NCBI RefSeq assembly: GCF_000949425.1
Contig: NZ_CP010976.1
Location: 372,001 to 436,000, forward strand
DNA from: Paenibacillus sp. IHBB 10380
GTDB lineage: Bacteria; Bacillota; Bacilli; Paenibacillales; Paenibacillaceae
DNA length: 64,000 nt
Direction: 5' to 3'
A program made the position numbers and the translations under genes. Numbering within the stretch: the stretch's first letter is position 1; each line of letters begins with the position of its first letter. Positions 36,648 through 45,565 of the stretch are shown in pieces. Under the pieces are notes generated by a model. The model was not told the DNA's origin. It made no database searches and saw nothing but the letters and a program-made list of their open reading frames with translations.

Positions 36648-36914
36648 ATGTAAGAAAATGTTTAGTGTGAGTTCAAGTTCGATTCTTTCCATTATACTAA
36701 AATAACATAGTTATGGCTTTGACTCTATTGCATAAAATGTAAAAAAATGTCGGATAAATCTATAAAAAAATAGCTGAGATGTGAGGATAATATGATATTT
36801 TGTAGTCAATAAGGTTAAAGCTTAATAGAAGATTCTTCTCATCAATGTATGTTCTGCAACTTGTAATGTAGATGGTCATAGAAAGTACATATATAACAAT
36901 ATATCTTCAGATGA

Positions 36915-36946
36915 GCCGGTTCGCTAATATGCGACCGTTTTTTTTC
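36915..36946 (+). terminator. Orphan terminator 2, upstream of 37042 gene
   Basis: CGGTTCGC/GCGACCG stem (one bulged T) followed by eight T. It lies about 95 nt before the next start codon, so it could be an attenuator. Confidence 0.7.
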
Positions 36947-37041
36947 TATATTTTACAAAAAACGACACGAGAACGTACGTTCCCTGACAATCAGTTGTCA
37001 ATTTATATTGGTACATTAAGTATATGAGAGGGGTAAAAAAT

Positions 37042-37722
37042 ATGAAAATGGGGATTGAAGCAAGCTATTCTTGGAACCATGAGCACATATTTGCCAGAGG
37101 TGCCGACAAAATATACTTATTAGTCCAATGGTATGCGGGGATGTTACCAACAACAAGAAGAAGATCCACACCTAAGCTACTAGCTCGTGACGTTGAACTA
37201 TACTTATGGCTTGAACCATATATAAAAATTGAACGTATCTATGGATGTGAGGATGTGAAAGGATCTCAGCAGTTATTAATCATTCCGCTGGGGCATCTTT
37301 ATAATGGTATAAAGCAGAGCTTAATTGTAGAGTGTACTCTTCTACCATCTCAAACAGCAGGTGTGAAGCATGTGCTTTCTGCACAATGGAGATATAAGGA
37401 GGGAAATAGAGGAAGAGCTAAGCAACTTTCAGTCGAAAAAATTAATATCCACTACACCTACGATCTAGGTCGTATCCGGAGTGTTGGAGATATTAATGTA
37501 GAGAAGCATATTAAATTACTTAAAACCCCGACAGTGGTAAAGGAGGCAATTAAATGGTTTGAATCTGGAGATGTGGATCAAGGTGAATATATATTAAGGA
37601 GAAAGGGAGATGAATTGCTATTGTTTGCAATTCATTCGGGAGATCCCAAGCTTATTGAAGAAGCTGAGATGCTGTATCGATTAAGTAAGCATTACGCCGA
37701 TACATACCGAGGATTTTCATGA
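37042..37722 (+). CDS. VWA-protein-like polypeptide apparently lacking the VWA domain
   Basis: About 226 residues from ATG 37042 (GAGAGGGG ribosome site). The first 45 residues (SYSWNHEHIFARGADKIYLL…RRRSTPK) resemble the strand-rich N-terminal flank of VWA (von Willebrand factor A) proteins. The next part (LEPYIKIERIYGCEDVKG, IIPLGHLYNGIKQSLIVECTL, LSAQWRYKEGNRGR) resembles the beta-sandwich after the VWA domain, and the rest is helical (EAIKWFESGDVDQGEYILRR). No MIDAS motif DxSxS is present. It is either a deletion derivative or a small subfamily. Function unknown. Confidence 0.45.
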   Translation: MKMGIEASYSWNHEHIFARGADKIYLLVQWYAGMLPTTRRRSTPKLLARDVELYLWLEPYIKIERIYGCEDVKGSQQLLIIPLGHLYNGIKQSLIVECTLLPSQTAGVKHVLSAQWRYKEGNRGRAKQLSVEKINIHYTYDLGRIRSVGDINVEKHIKLLKTPTVVKEAIKWFESGDVDQGEYILRRKGDELLLFAIHSGDPKLIEEAEMLYRLSKHYADTYRGFS

Positions 37723-37900
37723 GAGTGAAATTAAATATCGGGACTATACTATCATTTTTTTAGTATTTCATGTATAAACATAGCTAAATAGTTCCATATA
37801 ATACCAAGATTTTAGAAGGGTAATATACCTAGAAAGTCGAATGGACTAGTTGCGCAACATTTAATGAGTCTATTTTACTACAAAAGCTAGGGGAGTTTAT

Positions 37901-38314
37901 ATGACTGACAGGCTAATCCGCTTAATGCGTATCATTACGTTAATTCAAGCGAGGCCTGGTATTCTTACCAGGGAACTTGCGGAGCGTTGTGGAACTTCAG
38001 AACGTACCATTTATAGGGATATGGTCGCGCTTAGTGCAATGCATATTCCTATTATTCATAAGGGGCATGGAAAGGGGTATATGTTCATAGGCAACTTTGC
38101 TCTATATCCGTTAGATTGGACGGATGAAGAGATGCAGGCCTTCTCTAAATTGAATACAGTGATGGATCAGATCACACCCTTACTTCCCGTTGAATTTCAA
38201 AGTGCCTATGAGAAAGTCATGGCAGCTAACTATAAGTACAGGACGGACAGAGCTGAATTGGTGCAACAGTTAAGTGATACGCATGGTATTGTGGTAAATG
38301 ATGAACGTTTGTGA
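37901..38314 (+). CDS. HTH_11/DeoR-like helix-turn-helix protein, short
   Basis: 137 residues. The N-terminal winged HTH (LIRLMRIITLIQARPGILTRELAERCGTSERTIYRDMVALSAMHIPI) is of the YafY/HTH_11 type. The wing has HKGHGKGYMF. The usual C-terminal WYL effector domain (about 200 residues) is missing: only a 70-residue helical segment (WTDEEMQAFSKLNTVMDQITP) follows, with a natural stop. It may be a compact regulator or a decayed one. It may regulate the PBP gene downstream, but nothing shows it. Confidence 0.7.
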   Translation: MTDRLIRLMRIITLIQARPGILTRELAERCGTSERTIYRDMVALSAMHIPIIHKGHGKGYMFIGNFALYPLDWTDEEMQAFSKLNTVMDQITPLLPVEFQSAYEKVMAANYKYRTDRAELVQQLSDTHGIVVNDERL

Positions 38315-38359
38315 TCTATAATTTGACGGTTCTCAGCTAAATAACGTACACATTTTTTA

Positions 38360-38397
38360 AGCCAAAATCCCTAACGGTGATTTTGGCTATTTTTTTG
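38360..38397 (+). terminator. Rho-independent terminator after HTH gene
   Basis: GCCAAAATC/GATTTTGGC stem followed by TATTTTTTTG. Confidence 0.9.
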
Positions 38398-38515
38398 TGG
38401 GATAGTACAAGCGGAGGCAGTTTAATGTAGGTAGCTTTTTTTTATGATAGAATAGTAAAGGCGATCATGGAACCTGTGATCATGAACGCGACTAACTATA
38501 CAAGGAGGAGAATCA

Positions 38516-40573
38516 GTGAGTGATTACGTACCAGATCGATCGCAGCAAGAATCTTCAAAAGACAAGAACAGCTTTAACTTGCGGATCAATCTATTTTTCT
38601 TTAGTACATTCCTCATATTTTGTGTCATTATCGTACGTCTGGCGATTCTGCAGTTCGTAGAGGGACCAACACTCACGGGCGAAGAAACAAGAAGAGATGT
38701 TAAAAATGTACCGCTTAATCCAATAAGAGGAACCATATTCGACGCAACGGGAAAGGTGAAGTTAGCTTATTCCACCCCGACGCAGTCCTTATATATTACG
38801 TTACAGAAAAACTATAGCGATAAATTGGATGATAATGGTAAAAAAGTTAAAAGTAAAAACTATCCCGAATTAGAAAAGATAGCAGAAGATATCGTAGCTG
38901 TTTTTGATCAACATGGTGAATTTGGTAGTACACGATTAACAAAAGAAGATGTTCTGGATGCTATGGATATCAATTACAGAAAATATCAAGGATACGTCCC
39001 TCGGCGAATTAAGATGGATGTTACGGAGAATGAAGTTGCATATTTCATGGAACACAAAACGGATTTCCCAGGTATAGAAATTGTGGAGGAGAATATTCGT
39101 CATTATGATGCGGATACAGTTGCTGTACAGACCGTGGGATATATTAAAGATTTCAAAAGATCTAAGACACTGAAAAAATATGAGACAATTAGTGCAGATA
39201 TCCAGAGTGGCAAGGAGCTAGATCCAGGTCTGATCTACACTGAGCCTGAGTTTGTAGGTTTTGATGGCTTAGAGCTGATGTTTCAAGACGAGTTACGTGG
39301 TAAAAGTGGATATAGAAAAGTTCCTGTCGATCCAAGGAATATGCCTGAAGGTGTAGATGAAATTGTTGCACCGGAGAAGGGGAATGACATCTATTCCACT
39401 ATTAATAAAGAGGTACAGGTAAAGACAGAAGCTGCCATTATGGATCAATTGAACTGGTTGCATCGTAACCCCGTTTCTGGGAAGCTTCATCCAGATGCAA
39501 CTACGGGCTTTGCTGTAGCGATGGAAGTGAAGACAGGTAATGTCGTTGCCATGGCTAGTATGCCTGATTATGATACGAATCTTTGGAGTTCAGGAACGAT
39601 AGCCTCGAAGGATTGGACCAACAAGGTTGAATTCATCTATCAGAATGGGACCATTCGTGCTTTTAATCCAGGTAAGAGTGGTGCCCATCCAGAGTCCGTG
39701 GTTCTTTTAGGTTCTACGATTAAGCCACTTAGCGTATTGATTGGTTTGAATGAAGGACTGTTCACAACGAATACCTATTACAATGACACGGGCGCAGCTT
39801 ATTTTGGTAAGGAAGGTCATCAGGCAAGGGTTCGTAACTCGGGTGGGCATGTATATGGTTCTATGGACCCTGCAAGAGCAATTGAGAAGTCTTCTAATGC
39901 ATTTATGGTGGATAAAGTGGGGATACCACTGAATAATAAATACGGATCTAAAGTGATTGAAGTATGGGATGGATATATGAAGGATTTCGGTCTCGGAGTG
40001 GTTACGGGAAGTGGGCTTCCTGGAGAACAGAGCGGAATACGTGAGTATACGAACGAGATTGAAAGTACGCAGTCTAGAATGGCGTATGCATCTTTTGGTC
40101 AAGGAGGTAAGTATACGACACTTCAGCTCGCGCAATTCACAGCGATGCTGGCTAATGAAGGGAAGCGTATGAAGCCCCAGCTTGTTAGTGAGATTAAAGA
40201 TAGTAATGGTAAGGTAGTGAAGACGTTCGAGCCAGAAGTGCTTAATACGGTGAATTTCCCTAAAGCCTACTGGGATGAAATCCACCGCGGCATGAAGAGT
40301 GATGTATCCGCTTTTGGCGACTTCCCTTATTCGTTTGCCCGGAAGACGGGTACCTCAACGCAGGATGTTGGCCCCAAGAAAGTGGATAACGGCGTATTCA
40401 TCGCTTACGCGCCACGTGATAATCCGGTATTGGCCGTCGCGGTCATGATTCCGGAAGGCGGATTCGGTTCGCAAAGCGCCGCGCCGATTGCACGGAAAAT
40501 ATTCGATGCGTACGACGAGGTTTATGGATTAGATGGAACACCTCATCCTAAGACAGATACTACAGTTGACTAA
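38516..40573 (+). CDS. Class B penicillin-binding protein (transpeptidase)
   Basis: 685 residues from GTG 38516 after AAGGAGGAG. One N-terminal membrane anchor (INLFFFSTFLIFCVIIVRLAIL), a dimerisation/PBP-dimer domain, and a transpeptidase domain with SxxK in LLGSTIKPLSV, SxN in EKSSNAFM and KTG in ARKTGTST. It crosslinks peptidoglycan outside the membrane. The layout matches PBP2-family proteins of bacilli (PbpA/PbpH side-wall enzymes). About 180 bp around the KTG motif (40321-40500) have clearly higher GC than the rest. Confidence 0.92.
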   Translation: MSDYVPDRSQQESSKDKNSFNLRINLFFFSTFLIFCVIIVRLAILQFVEGPTLTGEETRRDVKNVPLNPIRGTIFDATGKVKLAYSTPTQSLYITLQKNYSDKLDDNGKKVKSKNYPELEKIAEDIVAVFDQHGEFGSTRLTKEDVLDAMDINYRKYQGYVPRRIKMDVTENEVAYFMEHKTDFPGIEIVEENIRHYDADTVAVQTVGYIKDFKRSKTLKKYETISADIQSGKELDPGLIYTEPEFVGFDGLELMFQDELRGKSGYRKVPVDPRNMPEGVDEIVAPEKGNDIYSTINKEVQVKTEAAIMDQLNWLHRNPVSGKLHPDATTGFAVAMEVKTGNVVAMASMPDYDTNLWSSGTIASKDWTNKVEFIYQNGTIRAFNPGKSGAHPESVVLLGSTIKPLSVLIGLNEGLFTTNTYYNDTGAAYFGKEGHQARVRNSGGHVYGSMDPARAIEKSSNAFMVDKVGIPLNNKYGSKVIEVWDGYMKDFGLGVVTGSGLPGEQSGIREYTNEIESTQSRMAYASFGQGGKYTTLQLAQFTAMLANEGKRMKPQLVSEIKDSNGKVVKTFEPEVLNTVNFPKAYWDEIHRGMKSDVSAFGDFPYSFARKTGTSTQDVGPKKVDNGVFIAYAPRDNPVLAVAVMIPEGGFGSQSAAPIARKIFDAYDEVYGLDGTPHPKTDTTVD

Positions 40574-40629
40574 GCAGAATAACGTCAGCTTACAGGGTAC
40601 GATTTAGGTGAGCATATGATAGGAGGATA

Positions 40630-41376
40630 ATGATGAGTAACCAATACAAATTGTTAGCGTTAGATATGGATGGCACTTTACTTAGAGATGATGAAGAGAT
40701 TTCACCCGAGACAGTGAAATGGATTAAGAAAGCTGTAGAACATGGCATACATGTCTGCTTGTCTACCGGGCGAGGGTTTGCCGGTGCTTTACCTTATGGT
40801 GAACAGCTAGGCCTTTCTACACCTATGGTTACTGTGAATGGAAGTGAAGTATGGAAGGCACCACATGATCTTTATCGTCGTTCTTATATGGATGTACAAT
40901 TAGTTAAGGATATGTACGAGATTGGAATGAGAAAGAATTCGTGGTTCTGGGCTTATTCTGTGGATACAGTCTATAACAAGGAACATTGGATACAGAAGCC
41001 TATTGAAGACGAGCAGTGGCTGAAGTTCGGTTATCATATAGAGGATCATGACGTTCGTCATGAAATATTGATGGAACTACAGAACTTGGGTGGACTTGAG
41101 ATTACTAATTCTTCACCGTTTAATTTAGAGATTAACCCGCAAGGGGTGAATAAGGCAACAGGGATTCTAGAAGTATGCCGATTACTTGGGATTGAAATGT
41201 CTGAAGTGATCGCTGTGGGGGATAGCATGAATGACCTCGCTGTCATTCAGCAAGCGGGTCTTGGTGTGGCTATGGGGAATGCACAGCAGGTCGTGAAGGA
41301 TGAGGCGGATGTGGTGGTTGCAACGAATAACGAAGATGGAATTGTAGAAGTCATCCAGAAGTATATTTTTGGATAG
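40630..41376 (+). CDS. Cof-type HAD-superfamily phosphatase
   Basis: 248 residues. HAD motif I LLALDMDGTLLRDDEE, motif II LSTGRG, motif III Lys in NKATGILEV, motif IV VIAVGDSMNDLAVIQQAG and the C2B cap of Cof phosphatases (substrates: sugar phosphates, FMN, or unknown). TAGGAGGATAATG precedes the start. It is the first of three tightly spaced plus-strand genes, with DUF456 13 nt downstream. Confidence 0.92.
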   Translation: MMSNQYKLLALDMDGTLLRDDEEISPETVKWIKKAVEHGIHVCLSTGRGFAGALPYGEQLGLSTPMVTVNGSEVWKAPHDLYRRSYMDVQLVKDMYEIGMRKNSWFWAYSVDTVYNKEHWIQKPIEDEQWLKFGYHIEDHDVRHEILMELQNLGGLEITNSSPFNLEINPQGVNKATGILEVCRLLGIEMSEVIAVGDSMNDLAVIQQAGLGVAMGNAQQVVKDEADVVVATNNEDGIVEVIQKYIFG

Positions 41377-41389
41377 GAGTTGGGTTTGA

Positions 41390-41875
41390 GTGACAATACT
41401 TGGATGGATTCTCATCATTGCTTTGTTTGGAGTAGGAATGGCGGGTGCGGTGTTCCCGGTTCTTCCGGGGGCATTAGCCATTTATTTAGCCTTTTTTGTA
41501 TATGGTTGGTTTTTTGGCTTTGGTGCCTTCGGAGCATGGTTCTGGATCATTCAAACATTAATTGTCGTAGTTCTTTTTGTAGCTGATTATATCGTAGGTG
41601 CATGGGGAACTAAGAAATTTGGTGGTTCTCGTCTATCTGTCATTCTAAGTACGATTGGTGTCATTATCGGTCCCTTTGCCATACCAGCCTTCGGTCTTAT
41701 TATTGGACCGTTTATTGGAGCTTTGGTTGGGGAATTGATATCGGGCTCATCGTTATCGAAGTCGGCAAAAGTAGGCTGGGGATCCTTGGTGGGTTTATTT
41801 AGCAGCATGGTTGTGAAGGTTATTTTACAGATCGCTATGATCGTTGTTTTCTTTATTTGGATCGGTAGGTACTAA
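41390..41875 (+). CDS. DUF456 family membrane protein
   Basis: 161 residues from GTG 41390 (TAGGAGT). Four to five membrane helices with the family signature GAVFPVLPGALAIYLAF, WFWIIQTLIVVVLFVADYI, GAWGTKKFGGSRLSVILSTIG and GPFIGALVGELISG. Glycine-rich helices hint at close packing. Function unknown. Next to a HAD phosphatase and a flippase. Confidence 0.9.
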   Translation: MTILGWILIIALFGVGMAGAVFPVLPGALAIYLAFFVYGWFFGFGAFGAWFWIIQTLIVVVLFVADYIVGAWGTKKFGGSRLSVILSTIGVIIGPFAIPAFGLIIGPFIGALVGELISGSSLSKSAKVGWGSLVGLFSSMVVKVILQIAMIVVFFIWIGRY

Positions 41876-41943
41876 CCTATGAATAGTAATTAAAGTATGT
41901 CTTACATGCGCTCTGCTGGTTGATGGAAAGAAGGGGAAGAGGT

Positions 41944-43590
41944 TTGGCGAAGAAGGAATCTTTTATTAAAGGAACACTTATTCTGACAGCGGCTGCTTTA
42001 GTTGCTCGTGTGCTGGGGCTTGCACAACGGGTTCCATTGGAGCATATGCTTGGAAGTGTAGGTAATGCTTCATTCGGTATTGCTAATACCGTCTATTTAA
42101 TGTTATTAACAGTGGCAACAGCAGGTATCCCTAGTACACTTAGTAAAATGGTGTCGGAACGTTATGCATTAAATAGACCGGGTGAGGCTCAGCGGGTCTA
42201 TCATGCGGCTTTACTATTTGCTGCGATGGCAGGGGTTATTATGACACTGTTGGTGTATTTTGGCGCTCCTTATTATGCAACATATGTAGCGAAAGTACCG
42301 GAATCTGCATTAGCTATCCGTGCGCTTGCGCCAGCCTTACTATTATTCCCGACTATTGCCATGATGCGTGGCTATTTCCAAGGTCGCAACAACATGGCAG
42401 CTGGCGGTATTTCACAAATCGTTGAACAGTTTGCTCGTGTGGGTACGGGGCTTATTTTGGCATTCGTATTACTGAATATGGGCTATAATGATAGCTGGGC
42501 GGCCGCTGGAGCTTCATTCGGTGGGGTGTTAGGAAGTATCGGAGCGTTTGGGGTTATGTTGTACTATACGGTCAAAATGCGTAAGCAGGACAAGGTTGCT
42601 CTACTTCAAAGTGGGCCCGATGCAGCATTACCACTGCTGAGGATCTACAAAGATATTTTTACGTTATCTATACCGATCGTTCTGTCCTCACTGGCCGTGC
42701 CAGTAGTCAATTTTATTGATTCTTCCATTATTAAAGGCTTACTAATTCCTCAAACGGGTGAATCCCAAGCCACATATCTGTTAGGTATTTTGACTAGTCG
42801 TGCGCAGAGTATCGCAGGTATTCCACCAATTCTGGCAATTGCGCTAAGTACATCACTAATACCGATTATTTCTGCTGCTTTTGCACGACGGGATGAGGAA
42901 TATCTGAAACAACAGGTTACGTTAGCGATGCGGATCGCTATTCTAACTGGCATGCCTATTGTCATCGCACTTTGTGTGGCATCTTATTCTGTAAATGGTC
43001 TTATATTTAGTAGTCTGGATAGTAGCGGAATTATTATGATACTTACATTCGGTACTATATTCCAAATTACAATGATGACATCCAACTCTATTCTGTTAGG
43101 GATAAGCAAAGCAAAAGTATCCATGGTGAATGTCATGATCGGGATTGTGGTGAAGTTTGGCGCCAGCTATTTACTAGCTCCGTTCTTTGGGATTTACGGC
43201 ATTATCGCAGCAACAGGTCTTTGTTTCCTAGTGATCACTTTACTTAATTTGAGAACGTTGAAGAAGATTGTTCCTTTCTCCATTCTGGGATCACGTTGGG
43301 TAAGTTTCCTTGTCGCGGTGGTTGTATCGGGAGGAGTTGGGTTCGGCCTGAATCAAGCGGGTATTCAGCTTGTACATATTATGCCCGATAGATTAGCATT
43401 TCTAGTGACCTGTCTTATCGTTGGGGGAGCTGTTGTCGTTGTTTATTTGGTATTACTTATTGTCCTAGGCGTACTTAGAGAACAAGAACTAGCTAGTTAT
43501 CCACGTATGCTTCGGAGAATATTTACTCCCCTTATGAAGTTACAACCTTCACGTCTGAGAACTCGTAAGCATGAAGTTGGATCAGAATAA
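41944..43590 (+). CDS. MurJ/SpoVB-type lipid flippase (MATE-like polysaccharide exporter)
   Basis: About 548 residues, 14 membrane helices. The start is probably TTG 41944 behind GGGGAAGAGG (an in-frame ATG at 41920 lacks a ribosome site). MOP-superfamily features: FIKGTLILTAAALVARVLGLAQRVPLEHMLG, TAGIPSTLSKMVSERYAL, MMRGYFQGRNNMAAGGISQIVEQFARVGTGLI. SpoVB/YtgP-type proteins flip lipid II or spore cortex precursors. A basic tail ends it. It converges with the DUF2515 gene, 10 nt apart. Confidence 0.88.
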   Translation: MAKKESFIKGTLILTAAALVARVLGLAQRVPLEHMLGSVGNASFGIANTVYLMLLTVATAGIPSTLSKMVSERYALNRPGEAQRVYHAALLFAAMAGVIMTLLVYFGAPYYATYVAKVPESALAIRALAPALLLFPTIAMMRGYFQGRNNMAAGGISQIVEQFARVGTGLILAFVLLNMGYNDSWAAAGASFGGVLGSIGAFGVMLYYTVKMRKQDKVALLQSGPDAALPLLRIYKDIFTLSIPIVLSSLAVPVVNFIDSSIIKGLLIPQTGESQATYLLGILTSRAQSIAGIPPILAIALSTSLIPIISAAFARRDEEYLKQQVTLAMRIAILTGMPIVIALCVASYSVNGLIFSSLDSSGIIMILTFGTIFQITMMTSNSILLGISKAKVSMVNVMIGIVVKFGASYLLAPFFGIYGIIAATGLCFLVITLLNLRTLKKIVPFSILGSRWVSFLVAVVVSGGVGFGLNQAGIQLVHIMPDRLAFLVTCLIVGGAVVVVYLVLLIVLGVLREQELASYPRMLRRIFTPLMKLQPSRLRTRKHEVGSE

Positions 43591-43600
43591 TGGGAGATGC

Positions 43601-44944
43601 TCATTTATTTATGCCCATGATATCATGAGCTAAGCTAATCTTTTGTATCGCATTACGATGATCATGACTCATTTCAATCAGAAGGGGTCTTGGAGGCTGA
43701 GTGATATATTGAGTCAGTTCTTCCTTATCCCTTAACCAATCGTAACGAGGAATAGGATCATACGGCATGTCGTACCATACATCATTTAGAATAGGGCTAT
43801 AAATTCTCTTCTCAAGGGGTAGCCATTCGTACTTTAATAGCTCTGAACTCTCATGTAGAGAGTTTAGGGCTGTTTCTTTGTCCGTGGTAAACAATTGAGG
43901 CCAATACTCACTACGTGAACCTTGGTGTTCGGTGTGAAGAGCATATGTCGTTACTCTTTCTAGTACATCTTTGTAGCCAAACAAAAGACCATAAAGCGCT
44001 TTGCCAAGATTAATTCGTTCATCAATATCGGAGAAATTCTCAAGTACTAAACCTACTAATCCATATGTAGGTCCTGTATTTTGTCTAGTGTTATCGGGGT
44101 TATGTTCATCACGACTGCTTCTACCTAAGGGAAATAAAATTTGGTTGATATGGGCGAGATGCTGCATCCTATACTCAGAACTTTGAAAAATATTTTTTTG
44201 AAAATAGTTATGCTTTACCACACGCTCTTCGATATAATGCTGCTCATTAATTATGAGACCGACAGCTAAAAGCGCACTATTTCGATCAATCCAGAAATTA
44301 TTCCAGAAGGGTGTCATGAAGGTTGAAATATGAAAGCTTGGTAAAAGGTGAAAACAGCTACTTCCGATTCGTTTACTGTGGATATAGAGCTGTAGTTGTG
44401 GATATGCATCTTGAAAGATAAGTGCATTACAGCGTTCTAACATTCGGTAAATGTCATCTCGAAGAGACGATGTCATCAAGTTCTTCATCAATTCCCCTTT
44501 GAGATCACTCATGTTCCAGCCTCCATTACGAGATACTAGATGAGCTAAAAGTGCCCAGTGAAGCTCGGGATATTGTTCATAGCATGCTAAATAAGCTTTC
44601 GTCCGTGTCATATTACTACGATTGGCCTGGGTGGTTGCATCACGAATTTGTTGTAGGATGGAGAAATCTTGCTCTGTTAAGGACTGGACGCTACTGTCTT
44701 TCTTGTATAAAGAATTGTCATGTGAACGATTGATATCGTCGGTTGCCCGTTGCACTTGCATACGAATGATATGGGCTGTCTGCTCATTCCATCTTAAGGA
44801 TCTACGATGCTTATGAAATTGGCGGGATAATCGCCAGCAGGTGTATTTACCTTTTACCACTTCGGTTACATTCTTAGGGAATGTACTTACAAGGCTCATG
44901 ATCTCAGTGAATCGGTGGGGATCCGTAGGATGCATATCAGGCAT
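43601..44944 (-). CDS. DUF2515 family protein (YppC-like)
   Basis: 447 residues, soluble, rich in Trp, His and Arg. DATTQANRSNMTRTKAYLACYEQYPELHWALLAHLVSRNGGWNM is the conserved segment of DUF2515/YppC. WNNFWIDRNSALLAVGLIINEQHYIEERV and FGYKDVLERV follow. No enzyme motif. The conserved Arg/Asn/His-rich segment may be catalytic, but this is unproven. Confidence 0.85.
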   Translation of the reverse strand: MPDMHPTDPHRFTEIMSLVSTFPKNVTEVVKGKYTCWRLSRQFHKHRRSLRWNEQTAHIIRMQVQRATDDINRSHDNSLYKKDSSVQSLTEQDFSILQQIRDATTQANRSNMTRTKAYLACYEQYPELHWALLAHLVSRNGGWNMSDLKGELMKNLMTSSLRDDIYRMLERCNALIFQDAYPQLQLYIHSKRIGSSCFHLLPSFHISTFMTPFWNNFWIDRNSALLAVGLIINEQHYIEERVVKHNYFQKNIFQSSEYRMQHLAHINQILFPLGRSSRDEHNPDNTRQNTGPTYGLVGLVLENFSDIDERINLGKALYGLLFGYKDVLERVTTYALHTEHQGSRSEYWPQLFTTDKETALNSLHESSELLKYEWLPLEKRIYSPILNDVWYDMPYDPIPRYDWLRDKEELTQYITQPPRPLLIEMSHDHRNAIQKISLAHDIMGINK

Positions 44945-45077
44945 AATGATTTTCCTTTCTAGGTAGATTAGACTAACAGATTAGTTCCTACCCACAGTAT
45001 GTGTTAAAAATTTGACTTCCACTCTCTATTTTGTTTCACTTAAATAAAATAAGAGAAACTAAAGAGGGTAGATCTTA

Positions 45078-45422
45078 ATGGAGAAAGTAACTTCGAAAGC
45101 GGAGTTTGATGTATCTATTCAATCTTCAAGACTAACCGTAGCTTTATTCACAGCAGATTGGTGTTCTGATTGTAGATATATCCATCCGTTTATGCCTGAG
45201 GTTGAGAAGAAATTTACACACGAATTGACTCTTGTTGAGGTAGACGTAGATCAGGTTGGGAGCGTAAGTCAAGAACAGAACATTTTGGGAATTCCAAGTT
45301 TTGTTGCTTACACAGACGGAAGAGAATTAGTTCGGTTTGTGAACAAGCTTCGGAAGTCACAAGAGGAAATTGAGCAGTTCCTACAAACTGCTGTAGATGT
45401 GTATAACACAATTCACAAGTAA
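45078..45422 (+). CDS. Thioredoxin-family protein with CSDC active site
   Basis: 114 residues, a thioredoxin fold with the active-site motif WCSDCRYIHPFMPEVEKKF and cis-Pro in LGIPSFVAYTDG. The CSDC instead of CGPC suggests altered redox potential. No signal peptide, so cytoplasmic. Ribosome site GAGGGTAG; a strong terminator follows. Confidence 0.92.
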   Translation: MEKVTSKAEFDVSIQSSRLTVALFTADWCSDCRYIHPFMPEVEKKFTHELTLVEVDVDQVGSVSQEQNILGIPSFVAYTDGRELVRFVNKLRKSQEEIEQFLQTAVDVYNTIHK

Positions 45423-45461
45423 AAAAATCACGTCACTCCGCTGAGTGACGTGATTTTTTGT
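45421..45461 (+). terminator. Rho-independent terminator after thioredoxin gene
   Basis: AAAAATCACGTCACTC/GAGTGACGTGATTTTTT stem. Confidence 0.9.
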
Positions 45462-45565
45462 GAACATTTTGTCACAAAGGGACTATGGTAGAGTTATACT
45501 TATCAGGTATAATTGGAAAGTATTCTGTATATGTTATAACCAAAATTTGATCGCAGGTGAGATAT

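Larger units (their letters stand above)
36366..37020 (+). other. Gene-free 655-bp region with two same-strand terminators; candidate small RNAs
   Basis: No coding ORF is convincing. Two plus-orientation terminators end at about 36647 and 36946. Before the first are hairpins GAAGGTGAATCTTC (about 36545-36560) and GCCGG/CGG near 36490. This suggests one or two short untranslated transcripts, or leader attenuation for the gene at 37042. Confidence 0.35.

Noticed and set aside
39707..40285. Long minus-strand ORF (192 codons) within the PBP gene
   Set aside because: Antisense to a clear, motif-complete PBP; no ribosome site or domain.
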